Position numbers and translations under genes: made by a program | Notes under the pieces: model-generated | Told to the model about the DNA's origin: nothing | What the model saw: only the letters and a program-made list of their open reading frames with translations | Database searches by the model: none | Part shown: one piece after another, positions 41,622-51,679 of the stretch | Numbering within the stretch: position 1 is the stretch's first letter | How the letters are laid out: every line of letters begins with the position of its first letter | From: Opitutales bacterium | GTDB lineage: Bacteria; Verrucomicrobiota; Verrucomicrobiia; Opitutales; Opitutaceae | DNA: 57,874 nt | Direction of reading: 5' to 3' | Assembly (NCBI GenBank): GCA_018700525.1 | Contig: JABITN010000216.1 | Coordinates: 1-57,874, forward strand

Positions 41622-43871
41622 ATGCCTCTACACCCAAAAACAGCGTTTACCTTAATCGCTCCCCTGGTAGCTTTGGTGAATTCGATTGCTGTCGATATTG
41701 CCAGGACAATTCCAGACAATCCGGAGATTCCTGCCTACAGATTGGAACGAGGTTACAAACCGCAAATCACAGCGATCCGAGTCGAGATTCCGCCGAAGAT
41801 AGACGGTGTCTTGGACGACGAAGCATGGAGTAATGCCGAGGTTGGCGGACCGATCATTCAAAACAGCCCGCGAGCGGGCAAGGCGATGGATCAGCAAACG
41901 GAGTTCCGCGTCGCCTACGACAGCAACAACATCTACGTGGCCGTTTGGTGCTGGGATTCCGAGCCAGACAAGATCGTAGCACGCTATATGCGCAGAGACG
42001 ACAGCATGCGTCCCGACGATTACGTTATCATCGCTTTGGATACGTTTAACGACCAACGCAACGGATACTGGTTCCGATTCAACCCGAACGGAACCCGCCA
42101 AGATGGAATCATCAGCAATAACATTAACATCAATGTTCAGTGGGACGGTATTTGGAATGTTAAGACGGAGGTGACTGAAAAAGGGTGGTTTGCGGAGGTC
42201 GCTTTTCCCCTCAACACATTCAGCTTCGACCCCGATTCCACCGAGTGGGGGTTGAATGTAAACCGCAATATAAAGCGCGTATCCCAACGCGGAATTTGGT
42301 CCTCGCCTCGCTCTTCGATGCGATCCTACTACATGGCCGAAGCGGGTACTCTAAAAGGGCTGAGCGGATTGAAACAGGGATTAGGCCTCGAATTGAATCC
42401 TTACCTCCTAGGAAAGGAATCGGACAATCGGGAAAGCGGCGAAAGCGAATTCAATTTCGAATGGGGTGGCGACTTTCGCTATCGGATTTCGCCCAAACTG
42501 AGCGCTACGGTCAGTTACAATACGGATTTCGCGGCAGCGGAGACTGACGCTCGCCAAATCAACCTAACCCGCTTCTCAGCCTTCTTTCCCGAAAAGCGAC
42601 GCTTCTTCCTAGAAGAAGCAGGCGTATTCAATTTTGGGGGACTGGAGGGACGTGTACGGCGCGGAGCAAGGACCAGTCCCGTTTTCCTGCCCTACTTTAG
42701 TCGGCGTATCGGTTTGAATAGCAGGGGTCAAGTAGCACCCCTTGTTGGGGCGGCCAAACTGACAGGGCGAGTCGGCGATTTCGATGTCGGGATAATCAAT
42801 GCTCTCCTAGAGTCCGGCGAAGAACTCGGGAGTCAAAACACATTTGTGGGAAGAGTAAGCAAACCGGTACTGGATCAGTCTACGGTTGGTGCCATAGTCA
42901 CTCATGGCGACCCCAATTCCGACTACGACAATCTCGTCGTTGGATCGGACTTCCAGTACCTTAGCAACAACTTCCTCGACAAGTATCGATTGGAAGCGAA
43001 CGCGTTCATCCTAGCATCGCAGTCCGACAATCCAAAATTCGATGGTGGTCTCGCTCCCAGCTTCGGCGGCAACTTCGTTCTTCCAGCAGACGAATTCGAA
43101 TTGGAAGGTTCCTTTCTCCAAATTGACGAGGACTTCAACCCAGCAATGGGATTCGCGCCAAGACGCGGCATACGTCGCTTAGGGTCCACCTTGACCTACC
43201 AACCCAGACCGGAAGACATTGCCTGGCTCAGGCAATACTACCTCATCTACGAAGGGGAATACGTCACGAATCTTTCCAATCAACTCGAATCGTCTCGTCA
43301 CGTATTCACGCCACTCAGTTTCGTTTTCGAATCCTCGGACAGTATCTACTTCCGATTCGAGAATTCCTTCGACGCACCCCTAAACGACTTCGAAATATCA
43401 GACGGTATAGTGATACCATCAGGCGACTACGAATGGAATCGAGGCATCATCGGAGTCTCGACTGCGACCAAACGCATGGTGAACATGACCCACGAATTCA
43501 CTTCCGGCAGCTTCTACAACGGAGATCGTACGGAAAACCGAACCAAGCTAAATTACCTTCCTTCTAAACATTTTGGGACCGCCTTAAGCTACACGATTCA
43601 AAATGTAGAACTTCCCGGCGGCGAATTTGATGTCAAACTTGCATCGCTAACAGCCCTCGTAAACATTACCCCGGACTTCACCTGGACGAACGTTGCTCAA
43701 TACGACAACAAATCGGATACACTCGGCATCAATAGCCGACTCATCTGGGAATACCAACCCGGTAAACGGATCTTTCTAGTCTTCAATCAAAGCTACCTGG
43801 ACGAGCGAACCGGTTTTGTCCGCGAGCAAATGGATACAACCCTCAAGCTGAGTTCGATCTATCGATTCTAA
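41622..43871 (+). CDS. CBM9-like plus DUF5916 outer-membrane protein
   Basis: A 749-residue exported protein. Residues 50-215 form a family-9-type carbohydrate-binding-module-like sandwich (KIDGVLDDEAWSNAE, FRVAYDSNNIYVAVWCWDSEPD, DYVIIALDTFNDQRNGYWF). The remainder is the DUF5916 domain, a membrane beta-barrel with many aromatic strands (FSAFFPEKRRFFLEEAGVFNF is its hallmark) that ends in SSIYRF with a terminal Phe. The N-terminal hydrophobic stretch (PKTAFTLIAPLVALVNSIA) is the signal peptide. Proteins of this type are common in Bacteroidota and Verrucomicrobiota; a role in outer-membrane carbohydrate or peptide handling is presumed. It is followed at 224 bases by the M61 peptidase on the same strand. 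Confidence 0.87.
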   Translation: MPLHPKTAFTLIAPLVALVNSIAVDIARTIPDNPEIPAYRLERGYKPQITAIRVEIPPKIDGVLDDEAWSNAEVGGPIIQNSPRAGKAMDQQTEFRVAYDSNNIYVAVWCWDSEPDKIVARYMRRDDSMRPDDYVIIALDTFNDQRNGYWFRFNPNGTRQDGIISNNININVQWDGIWNVKTEVTEKGWFAEVAFPLNTFSFDPDSTEWGLNVNRNIKRVSQRGIWSSPRSSMRSYYMAEAGTLKGLSGLKQGLGLELNPYLLGKESDNRESGESEFNFEWGGDFRYRISPKLSATVSYNTDFAAAETDARQINLTRFSAFFPEKRRFFLEEAGVFNFGGLEGRVRRGARTSPVFLPYFSRRIGLNSRGQVAPLVGAAKLTGRVGDFDVGIINALLESGEELGSQNTFVGRVSKPVLDQSTVGAIVTHGDPNSDYDNLVVGSDFQYLSNNFLDKYRLEANAFILASQSDNPKFDGGLAPSFGGNFVLPADEFELEGSFLQIDEDFNPAMGFAPRRGIRRLGSTLTYQPRPEDIAWLRQYYLIYEGEYVTNLSNQLESSRHVFTPLSFVFESSDSIYFRFENSFDAPLNDFEISDGIVIPSGDYEWNRGIIGVSTATKRMVNMTHEFTSGSFYNGDRTENRTKLNYLPSKHFGTALSYTIQNVELPGGEFDVKLASLTALVNITPDFTWTNVAQYDNKSDTLGINSRLIWEYQPGKRIFLVFNQSYLDERTGFVREQMDTTLKLSSIYRF

Positions 43872-43900
43872 AGACTGAGCAACAAGTAGCCACTGCAGAA

Positions 43901-43966
43901 TCCACGTGGCTATCGCCACGTAGCTACGCCGAAATTTTGGCGTGGAGCAAGTGCCGGCTCCACATC
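43901..43966 (+). terminator. hairpin cluster after the DUF5916 gene
   Basis: About 30-95 bases past the stop are several stems in a row: ACGTGGC/GCCACGT, CTACGCC/GGCGTGG (one wobble) and GGAGC/GCTCC. They may act together as a transcription end or belong to the REP-like repeats seen elsewhere. No T-run follows directly. Confidence 0.4.
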
Positions 43967-44094
43967 GAATACGCACGCAAGACCCTATACGTAGTTAACT
44001 ATAAACTACAAAACAAGAGACTGTCCTGTTTTAATTATTTTACCATAAATGAAGTTATGGTTGCCGTTTCGCTTACGAGCTTCAACTCTGCACC

Positions 44095-45951
44095 ATGCTA
44101 AAACGCCGCCAGCTTCTTCTCCCATTGCTCGTCTCGGCTCTGACCTCCTTGACCGCATCTGCCCGCGACCCCATCGCCTACACGCTTCGATTCCCCGATG
44201 CCGCCGCTCACTACATGGATGTCGAGATGAAGTTTCCGACCGAAGGAGCCCAAGAGCTCGATATATTCATGCCCACATGGACGCCGGGTTCCTATCTGCT
44301 ACGGGAGTACGCGCGCAATATCATCTCGCTAACCGGCTCCTCCTCTGATGGAAGCCCTCTTGAAATCGTCAAAACAAGCAAGAATCGCTGGAATGTCGAT
44401 ACCGAGGGAGCCGATACCGTAAGTATCCAATACCGAATGTTCTGCCGCGAGATCAACGTACGAAACAATTGGGTGGAATCCGATTTCGCCGTAGTCAACG
44501 GAGCCCCCACATTCCTCACCGTCGTCGACTCCTACGATAGGCCCTACCTGGTAACAGTTGAACTACCCGAAGGTTGGGAAACCACAGCTTCGCCACTTCC
44601 TTCCGCCGGAGCCCCCAACAGCTACAGCGCTCCCGATTTCGACACCTTGGTGGACAGTCCCTTGATTGCAGGTTCTCCGCAAATCGACAGTTTCGAAGTC
44701 GATGGCGTCCGCCATTCTTTGGTTAGCATAGGTGGAGGCGGCATCTGGGATAATGCTCGCGCAGCGAAAAACGTCCATCACCTAGTCGAAGCCCAACGCG
44801 CGTTCTGGGGAAGCCTTCCCTATGATAAACCCTACGTGCTCTTCAACGTGCTCAACGGTTCCCGAGGCGGACTCGAGCACAAGCAGTCGATGCTAATGAT
44901 GGGCGATCGTTGGAATACCAAAACCCGCGGAGGTATCCGCTCTTGGCTTTCCTTAGTCAGCCACGAGTTCTTTCATGCGTGGAACGGCAAACGATTGCGA
45001 CCCATCGAATTGGGTCCCTTTGAATACGAGCACGAGAACTATACGCCCTCGCTTTGGATCGTAGAAGGCCTCACCAGCTACTACCAACACATCCTGCTCG
45101 CCCGTGCTGGATTTCACACCCATGAAAAATATCTCGGCGCTCTCAGCGGTTCCATAGCCGGTACCGAAAAGACTCCTGGCCGACTCGTTCAGTCTCTGAG
45201 CGACTCTTCTTTCGACGCCTGGATCAAGGCATACCGCAAAGACGAAAACTCAATCAACGCGCTCTTCAGCTACTACGGCGGAGGCGCAGTGGCGGGCTTT
45301 CTGATCGATGCGAGAATACAAGAAGAAAGCGGCGGAGAGCGTTCGCTCGACCATGTACTACGTGCCGCCTACGATCGATTCAGTGGAAACACCGGTTATA
45401 CCGAAACCGAGTTCATCGCCCTGGTAAGCGAGATTGCCGGAACAGACCTAACCAACTGGTTCGAGCATCTCGTACGCCAACCCAATCAATTCGACTACCA
45501 ACAGGCCCTCGATTGGTACGGCTTGGAATTCGAGAAGCCGAAGCCACCAGAATCCGATGCCCTACCGGTCGCAAACGATCAGGAAGACCTTCCCAAAGGC
45601 TGGCTCGGTGCGGGTACAAGTAGCAGCGGAGGAGGCGTAAAAGTGACTTCCGTGCCTAGCGATACGCCAGCTTCTGCAGCCGGGCTTTCCGTCGATGACG
45701 AAATAATCGCCATCAACCGGAATCGCGTCGATGCAAACGGACTAAAGCGGATAGCCGGCTTAATGGGAGCAGGAACCGTCGTTGACCTACTGGTCTCCCG
45801 TCAAGGCCTCCTAACCACTCTAAAAGTCAAGCTTGGTGCAGAGCCCACAGAAACGTGGAAATTAAAATTCAGAAAAGACAGAACCGAAGAGCAAAAAGAA
45901 CGCATAAACAAATGGCTTGGCCACAAGCCCGGAGCGGGCGACGGGAATTGA
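44095..45951 (+). CDS. M61-family metallopeptidase with C-terminal PDZ domain
   Basis: A 618-residue exported peptidase with a short signal peptide ending at TASA. Residues 25-215 are the N-terminal beta domain with the TWTPGSYLLREYARNI signature of M61 (glycyl aminopeptidase family). The zinc site HEFFH is His290-Glu291 to His294, with Glu324 (WIVEGLTSYY) as third ligand, a gluzincin arrangement. A PDZ domain (about 498-585: GWLGAGTSSSGGGVKVTSV, DTPASAAGLSVDDEIIAIN) lies at the C-terminus. M61 enzymes remove N-terminal glycine or alanine from peptides. It probably works in the periplasm. It stands alone between the DUF5916 gene and the SGNH-NodB gene. Confidence 0.93.
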   Translation: MLKRRQLLLPLLVSALTSLTASARDPIAYTLRFPDAAAHYMDVEMKFPTEGAQELDIFMPTWTPGSYLLREYARNIISLTGSSSDGSPLEIVKTSKNRWNVDTEGADTVSIQYRMFCREINVRNNWVESDFAVVNGAPTFLTVVDSYDRPYLVTVELPEGWETTASPLPSAGAPNSYSAPDFDTLVDSPLIAGSPQIDSFEVDGVRHSLVSIGGGGIWDNARAAKNVHHLVEAQRAFWGSLPYDKPYVLFNVLNGSRGGLEHKQSMLMMGDRWNTKTRGGIRSWLSLVSHEFFHAWNGKRLRPIELGPFEYEHENYTPSLWIVEGLTSYYQHILLARAGFHTHEKYLGALSGSIAGTEKTPGRLVQSLSDSSFDAWIKAYRKDENSINALFSYYGGGAVAGFLIDARIQEESGGERSLDHVLRAAYDRFSGNTGYTETEFIALVSEIAGTDLTNWFEHLVRQPNQFDYQQALDWYGLEFEKPKPPESDALPVANDQEDLPKGWLGAGTSSSGGGVKVTSVPSDTPASAAGLSVDDEIIAINRNRVDANGLKRIAGLMGAGTVVDLLVSRQGLLTTLKVKLGAEPTETWKLKFRKDRTEEQKERINKWLGHKPGAGDGN

Positions 45952-46064
45952 CCCAGGCTTATTGCTCTGCGATACAATGGCATACCCCAACAACAATTTT
46001 GGAAAGATGTCAGATAGTCATCAATACAGCTCAAAAGTAATTCAATGAATCGAAAGGAAATACT

Positions 46065-48293
46065 ATGTATCGATTTTTTTCGCTCTTCTGCACCTGCCTT
46101 GCCCTAAGCTCAATCTCGGGGGCGGACGATCAAGTAAAAACTCAGAAAACGCTATCGGTTTATTGGGTAGGCAACAGTCTCGTGCGGAGCATTACACCGA
46201 CACGCTTGCATGAACTCGTAGCCGAAAGAGGGATCGATCTCCAATTCGGCTCGCAGCTTAAGGGCGGATTCAGCCTCGTGAAAAATTGGGAATCGCTGGA
46301 GAAGGGTGAAGTGATTCGCTACTGGGAATCGAACAAACCGGTGGGCGACCGTTTTGAACCGGGAAGACCCGACAGCGACCCGCTGCCGAAACGTTTTGGA
46401 TCGTTCTGGTCGGCCCACAAGAATCACAAATGGGACGCGTTGGTGCTGCTTCCCCTTCTGGTGCCGGACCGGGAAAAGGAATACGAGGCGCTGGGGAAAT
46501 TCGTCGATTATGCCTTCGAGCAAACGTCGACCAAACAGATCTATTTGTTTCAGAGTTGGATCGGCTTGCCTGTGCTCCGCGACGCCCAAGGCAAACGGGC
46601 TGGAACCGGCTCCGTCGATTATCAAGCGGTCTGGAAGTCCGACTTGCAAAAAAGCGGAGGACTGGATGGTGGACTGCTCACCGGGGTCCAAGCCGGCTAC
46701 TACAAACTGATCGAACGCGCGAACGAGGAATTTGCCGACAAGCTGGGCAAGCCGTTGCGAATGATTCCTTTTGGCGACATTGTCTACGAACTGGACAAGC
46801 GCCTCAAAGCGGGACGGATCCCGGGCTTGGCAGAACTGTATGAACGCGATCCCGAGCGAATTCCCTCCTGGGATCCCGCCCTGGGCGACCGGGCAGGTGC
46901 CAATATTCTGTACGCCGATCGCCACCATCCCGTCGCGGCGCCTCATCTCGATGGTACCATCGCCACGTATGTCATGGGGCTCATGTATTACTCGGTCCTT
47001 ACCGGCCAAAGCCCAATCGGTCTCTCGGGCGATGCCTACGATCTTGGCGATGCGAGAGACGAAGCCCTCAGGCAGGCCTTGCAAGTCGCGGTGTGGGACG
47101 TCGTTCGCAAACATCCCTATACCGGTGCGAGAGCCCAGGCCAGCAGCGTATCTGAAAATAAACCACAGAAGACGCGTTCCGCACAACCTGCCAGCATACG
47201 GTCCGGTCCCGCGAAACTTCGCAACGGAACGCTTTCCATCGCCCGTTGGAAGAACGACAAGATAGCGGCTGTATCCATTTTCTCCAGCGACGGCATGATC
47301 CGCAGTATCAAGAGTCAGTGGACGCCTGAGAATCCCGATGTCGCCTATGACGGCTTTTATCGACTCGGCAAGAAATACTCGATTCCCTTCACCTTCTTCA
47401 TCCCTCCCCGGGCCTTGGATGACCAGAGCTATGTGGCCGCTTCCGGTGTAACGCCGGTGGCGCAACCTGCTGGGGCCATGGGCATCTGGGCGGATTGGAA
47501 GTTCATGAGCGAGGCGGGGCACGAGATTGCCAGCCATACCTACTCGCACGCCGATCTTCGGGCCGACAAGCAAGATCCCTCCAAACTCCGCGTGGATCAC
47601 GATCCGGAATTCGAACTGGGTCAGGCGATTACCACCATTGAGGAGAATATCGGCACCCGACCCATTTCGATCAACCCCGCCTACGGTCAACCGGCCGAGC
47701 AACTCCGAGATCTATTCCGCAAGTTCTATCCCGTGGTGCGGGGTAATCAGGAGGACGAAGTGGTTGCCGCGCAGCACGAGGATACCGCCACTGCCGCGGA
47801 CCTAATCGGGAAACTGGACGAGGCGATCGCCAAGGGGAAATGGCTTCGAGTGGCCGGTCATGGAATCCGAACGGAACGGGGAAGAAAGGAAGAGGCGGCC
47901 CCGGATTTCATGAGCGCCGGCAAACGGTGGGACGGCTACCGACCTGTGGAGTATTCCGTCATGGACGCCTTGTGCCGGAAAATCGATGAACATCGCCATG
48001 AACTCTTCATCGCTCCCGTTGGGGACGCCGTGCGCTACCTCAAGCAACGGAATGAATCGCGAATCGACATTGGCAAAGAGAACAAGAGCAAGATCTCGTT
48101 TCGATTGAAACACGAGCTCGACCCCGAAGTATATAACCTTGCCCTTACATTGAAACTGACCCTCGAGCAGGGCTTCGCCGCCAAGCAGATCACCCAGGCC
48201 GGAAAAAGACTCAAGACGAAACAAACCGGCAACGATTTGTTCTTCGATGTGACCCCGAATGGCGGCGAGGTTGTTATGCATTTAGAAAAATGA
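46065..48293 (+). CDS. two-domain hydrolase: SGNH-like domain plus NodB-like polysaccharide deacetylase
   Basis: A 742-residue exported protein with a signal peptide (LFCTCLALSSISGA). Residues 28-300 look like an SGNH esterase: block I GNSL with Ser38, and block V DRHH with Asp285 and His288. Residues 395-600 carry a NodB homology domain: SIFSSDG with Asp409 as first metal ligand (the usual motif is TFDDG) and His491/His495 in SHTYSH as the other ligands. A beta-rich tail follows. Both activities would remove acyl groups from polysaccharide in the periplasm. The third-position GC is higher than in neighbours and the antisense strand is open for over 1.5 kb, which hints at recent acquisition. 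No function is proven. Confidence 0.82.
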   Translation: MYRFFSLFCTCLALSSISGADDQVKTQKTLSVYWVGNSLVRSITPTRLHELVAERGIDLQFGSQLKGGFSLVKNWESLEKGEVIRYWESNKPVGDRFEPGRPDSDPLPKRFGSFWSAHKNHKWDALVLLPLLVPDREKEYEALGKFVDYAFEQTSTKQIYLFQSWIGLPVLRDAQGKRAGTGSVDYQAVWKSDLQKSGGLDGGLLTGVQAGYYKLIERANEEFADKLGKPLRMIPFGDIVYELDKRLKAGRIPGLAELYERDPERIPSWDPALGDRAGANILYADRHHPVAAPHLDGTIATYVMGLMYYSVLTGQSPIGLSGDAYDLGDARDEALRQALQVAVWDVVRKHPYTGARAQASSVSENKPQKTRSAQPASIRSGPAKLRNGTLSIARWKNDKIAAVSIFSSDGMIRSIKSQWTPENPDVAYDGFYRLGKKYSIPFTFFIPPRALDDQSYVAASGVTPVAQPAGAMGIWADWKFMSEAGHEIASHTYSHADLRADKQDPSKLRVDHDPEFELGQAITTIEENIGTRPISINPAYGQPAEQLRDLFRKFYPVVRGNQEDEVVAAQHEDTATAADLIGKLDEAIAKGKWLRVAGHGIRTERGRKEEAAPDFMSAGKRWDGYRPVEYSVMDALCRKIDEHRHELFIAPVGDAVRYLKQRNESRIDIGKENKSKISFRLKHELDPEVYNLALTLKLTLEQGFAAKQITQAGKRLKTKQTGNDLFFDVTPNGGEVVMHLEK

Positions 48294-48311
48294 GGTCGAC
48301 TAACACTTCCT

Positions 48312-50123
48312 CTATTCAGATTTTCTCTCATTCTCGAGTCGCTCTTTTATCCAGAGATATTTCCCTAAATTCTTTCGCTGCTGCTCGGTGGCCAATCTAT
48401 CCAAAGCATCTTTCCCCAAGCGGTCTTGAACCTGTTGGTAATAAAGACTAGCCGGCGCCACACGCTTTTCATCTTCGCCGGAACCAATCACCCATGAAAT
48501 CCCTCCCGGCGGGGCTTTCACTACGAAATCGGGAGCGACGCAATTATAGAAACACGTTTGCGTTCCAGCCCAGCCATGACCGGTTCCCGAGTTCCCCCGG
48601 AATCGCGATTCCATCAACTTCTCGGATTTCACGTTATCGAACAAAGTGCCGACGGAAAAACGATGATGCGGGCCGGCAGACGACTTGGAATCTATTCCGA
48701 GACAATCGACAAACACGTTAGGACCAGCGGTTTTCGCCTGCGTCACGAATTCGTGGCGGCCTTCATAGGTCAGGCAGCGCTGCACGAGATTCAATTGCCC
48801 ATCGATCATGAAGGAATAGCGCCGTCCGCCCGTAATCTTCGACGCGTGCCCGAGATTAAGACAGTCCTGAACCGTAGCCCGTTTTCCGGATGCCGAGACC
48901 AACGACCACCCGAAGTAATTTCCCGTAACGTCGCGTACCCAAGTATTCTCTGTATTCGTTTTAAGTTGAATGCCGTGCCATGCATGCGCTTCGGCCTCGC
49001 TTGTCTTCTCGGGATTTCCATAGGGATGACCGGCGATCGGCTTTGCAAATTCGGATATCAGTCGCACATTTTCAATACCCACTTCTCGTATTCGATTTTT
49101 CGCTTCAAAATGGTAAATCGCCCCACCTCCAAATTCCTGTTCGATCGGAAAGACGATCGGGGCATCGATTGCAATACGGTTCCCGTCAACGGATAGAATA
49201 CGCCGTTCGAAATAGAAATCATAGTTTCCCGCCTGCCATTGCCGCGTCAGGTCGAACTGATTGCCGTCTTCAGAAAAGGGAACACGCTTCACAAAGTCAT
49301 CCCAGCTTTCATTCGCTTCCTTTAATATTCGGTAATCGCTGAAACTATCAAGTCGTTGGTAGTAGAAGCCAGCCGATTCACCTTTCTTCACCCAGCGCGT
49401 ATTGCGAATATCGGACCATCTGGGCTCCAACTGATCGCATCCAATGGAATGTATCCACTCTGCAGTAGAAGGCCGGTGTACAACAATCCGATCTCCGGCC
49501 CGATAGCCTGAAGTCGACTCCACCTCGATGGAATGGCTTCCAATCGGAACATACGCATCAACAATTTCTTGTTTCGAATCGGTCAGAATAGTCAGCTCGT
49601 CAGCTCGGTATCCATGCTGAGAGTGGACCGAGGAAGATTCCGACCCGGGACCGACCTCAATCAAGGCCCGCTGATACTTCAGGTCATCGTATCCGGTAGC
49701 GACGATGACCGTGCCATCCGGACCATTACCTTCGCCTCGAAGCACTATGCCACTCTGGCTTATTCTAAGCGTCTCTTTTACATGGTAAAGACCCCGCTTG
49801 AGCAGCAGAGTCCCGCGAAATCCTGCCCCATCAAGTGGCAATCTCCCCAACTTATTCAAAGCTTTCTGAATACGCTGAGTGTCGTCGCCCGAACGAGGTT
49901 CAAGGATCATTTTCACAGGTACGCGAGGAATCGCTTGTTCACCGGAATGATAACCGACTTGGGAGAAGTCGGGAAGATGATTTCCCTTTGCATCCTTTGA
50001 GTATTCAAGCTTCCCAGACGAACAGAAATGCAACTGCTCACTCGTGCCGAGCTCAACAATAGTCTCTGCCCTTAGAAGGGCTTGAAAGACCAAGCAAGCA
50101 AAAATGAATTTCCAAATTTCCAT
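48312..50123 (-). CDS. secreted right-handed beta-helix protein, pectate-lyase-like
   Basis: A 603-residue protein with a signal peptide (IFACLVFQALLRA). The region EPRSGDDTQRIQKALNKLG followed by RGTLLLKRGLYHVKETL is the start of the pectate-lyase-superfamily (Pectate_lyase_3-like) beta-helix. Stacked strands then run to about residue 560 (SHSIEVESTSGYRAGDRIVV, HRRFSVGTLFDNVKS). No catalytic triad can be pinpointed. Members cleave or bind acidic polysaccharides; enzymes with this fold include pectate, alginate and phage-tail lyases. The start codon is only 2 bases after the FAD-oxidase gene's stop, so the two are co-translated. A polysaccharide lyase or glycosidase role is likely, substrate open. 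Confidence 0.78.
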   Translation of the reverse strand: MEIWKFIFACLVFQALLRAETIVELGTSEQLHFCSSGKLEYSKDAKGNHLPDFSQVGYHSGEQAIPRVPVKMILEPRSGDDTQRIQKALNKLGRLPLDGAGFRGTLLLKRGLYHVKETLRISQSGIVLRGEGNGPDGTVIVATGYDDLKYQRALIEVGPGSESSSVHSQHGYRADELTILTDSKQEIVDAYVPIGSHSIEVESTSGYRAGDRIVVHRPSTAEWIHSIGCDQLEPRWSDIRNTRWVKKGESAGFYYQRLDSFSDYRILKEANESWDDFVKRVPFSEDGNQFDLTRQWQAGNYDFYFERRILSVDGNRIAIDAPIVFPIEQEFGGGAIYHFEAKNRIREVGIENVRLISEFAKPIAGHPYGNPEKTSEAEAHAWHGIQLKTNTENTWVRDVTGNYFGWSLVSASGKRATVQDCLNLGHASKITGGRRYSFMIDGQLNLVQRCLTYEGRHEFVTQAKTAGPNVFVDCLGIDSKSSAGPHHRFSVGTLFDNVKSEKLMESRFRGNSGTGHGWAGTQTCFYNCVAPDFVVKAPPGGISWVIGSGEDEKRVAPASLYYQQVQDRLGKDALDRLATEQQRKNLGKYLWIKERLENERKSE

Positions 50124-50125
50124 AA

Positions 50126-51586
50126 TTATGATGCTTCGTCAATTTCTCTAGCAACTCGATTGGCCGAGCGCGTTGCGGCTTCCTGGCCCCAGCTGAGATT
50201 ATCCGCATAAGCACCCGCAAAATGGATACGCCCGTGCGGGCGAATTATCTCGGGCCAAAAACGTTTCAGCTTCCCGAGCCCAAATACTTGTCGTTCGCAA
50301 ACAGGCGCCCATGGGTCTTGAATCCAATGATGCGCCAACGTGTGCTCTATTTCGATTGATTTTCCGGGATAGCGCTTACGGTAGGCATTCAAAGCCTGTT
50401 CAGGTGTCGTCCCTGCATTCGCGCTGCCTATCAATATACTACGATCTCCTTTCACTTCCTCCGCCATCTCCCAGACCAAATGAAGATGAGGAAGCCGACA
50501 CGCAATATTCGGACTATACCCCTCGCGTTTCCAAAACGGCGTCCGTGTCTGGAATACAATTCGGGACTGAAAATCGTAAGTCGTGTTTTTAATAACCCAG
50601 GCCTTTTCTTCCGACCAGTAGGGTTCAATCGGGATGCGCTGCAGAATCGTCAAAGGAATAGCATTTACCAGATAGTCTGCGGTCATCGACTGCGATTCAC
50701 CAAATTCCTTGAAATGTACAGTGACTCCAGAATCGCTGTGCTCTATTTTGGTAACCGGAGAGCCTAAGCGAATGCGACTCCCTAATCGTGTAGCAAAAGC
50801 ATCGATCATTCTCTGATTCCCGCCTTTGATACGGAAGAGGTCCGTCGGAATCAAAGGCACCTTTCGATGTTTTAAAATCGCCGCATTCCAAATGGCCTGC
50901 AAAGCGGAGGCGCTGCTACCGCCGAAATACAACAAGGCTCGTTCGGACGCATTTTCCCGCTTTAGCAAGTCCTTCACGGCCATCAGATCCAGATCCTCGA
51001 GACCGACTCCAAAAGGCTGATATTCATCTTCGAACGCATCGAGATAGGGACGGTAAAATAGGGATGGCAGTTCGTTGATGCCGTTCTCCGACATGTAGGA
51101 AGCTTCTCGTTTACTAAAACCAAAGCCCAACAAAACCTTCCGGTCGCGAAGCATCTCTTCGGTGTAAGGCTTGTCCCGAATATAGGTTAGTTGATCAGTG
51201 CGTCTCGGATACGGAAGCAGCTCCAGATCAAATTCGTCTGCGTAGGCTCGGTAAATCTCGTAACCCGGCTTGGTGCATTGCTCAGCCCCGAGGTCGGCAT
51301 ACAAGCCTTCAGCCAGCGGATCGTGGATCGTTCGCACATGACCGCCTGCCCGCTGCGATGCTTCGAGAACAGTTACCTCATGACCCCGCTTCATCAGCTC
51401 GTAAGCATTGGATAATCCAGCAATGCCTCCCCCGGCGACTATGACGCTAGATTTATTTTTTTTATTGCCCTTTGAAGCTATTTCCTCGCTCCCAGGAGCC
51501 GACTGGCCAGATCCCGTACTCGATGCTAACAGTGCAGACGTAACAAGACCCGAATGCTTTATAAAATCTCGCCTGTCCATTTCCAT
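50126..51586 (-). CDS. Tat-exported FAD-dependent amine-oxidase-like protein
   Basis: A 486-residue flavoprotein. The N-terminus MEMDRRDFIKHSGLVTSALL is a Tat signal (twin Arg at 5-6), so the folded protein with its FAD is exported. The dinucleotide motif GGGIAG is at 52-57, continuing to VLEASQRAGGHVRTI, the amine-oxidase hallmark. The C-terminal FAD-binding segment HFAGAYADNLSWGQEAA is also present. Relatives oxidise amines, or desaturate carotenoids and amino sugars. It is placed immediately before the beta-helix gene (2 bases apart), hinting at oxidation of a sugar or amine freed by that protein. Substrate is not known. Confidence 0.85.
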   Translation of the reverse strand: MEMDRRDFIKHSGLVTSALLASSTGSGQSAPGSEEIASKGNKKNKSSVIVAGGGIAGLSNAYELMKRGHEVTVLEASQRAGGHVRTIHDPLAEGLYADLGAEQCTKPGYEIYRAYADEFDLELLPYPRRTDQLTYIRDKPYTEEMLRDRKVLLGFGFSKREASYMSENGINELPSLFYRPYLDAFEDEYQPFGVGLEDLDLMAVKDLLKRENASERALLYFGGSSASALQAIWNAAILKHRKVPLIPTDLFRIKGGNQRMIDAFATRLGSRIRLGSPVTKIEHSDSGVTVHFKEFGESQSMTADYLVNAIPLTILQRIPIEPYWSEEKAWVIKNTTYDFQSRIVFQTRTPFWKREGYSPNIACRLPHLHLVWEMAEEVKGDRSILIGSANAGTTPEQALNAYRKRYPGKSIEIEHTLAHHWIQDPWAPVCERQVFGLGKLKRFWPEIIRPHGRIHFAGAYADNLSWGQEAATRSANRVAREIDEAS

Positions 51587-51679
51587 AAGGGTTGTACGAG
51601 TAATTTGGATTCAATGTGATGCAAGTTTGAACAAAGCATCCCAGAATTCGCAAGCTTCGAGTCAATCTTCACTCTTTAG

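Noticed and set aside
46152-47702. 516-codon open frame on the minus strand
   Set aside because: It is fully antisense to the SGNH-NodB gene, which has signal peptide and catalytic motifs. The frame is open because of GC-rich third positions and shows no domain.
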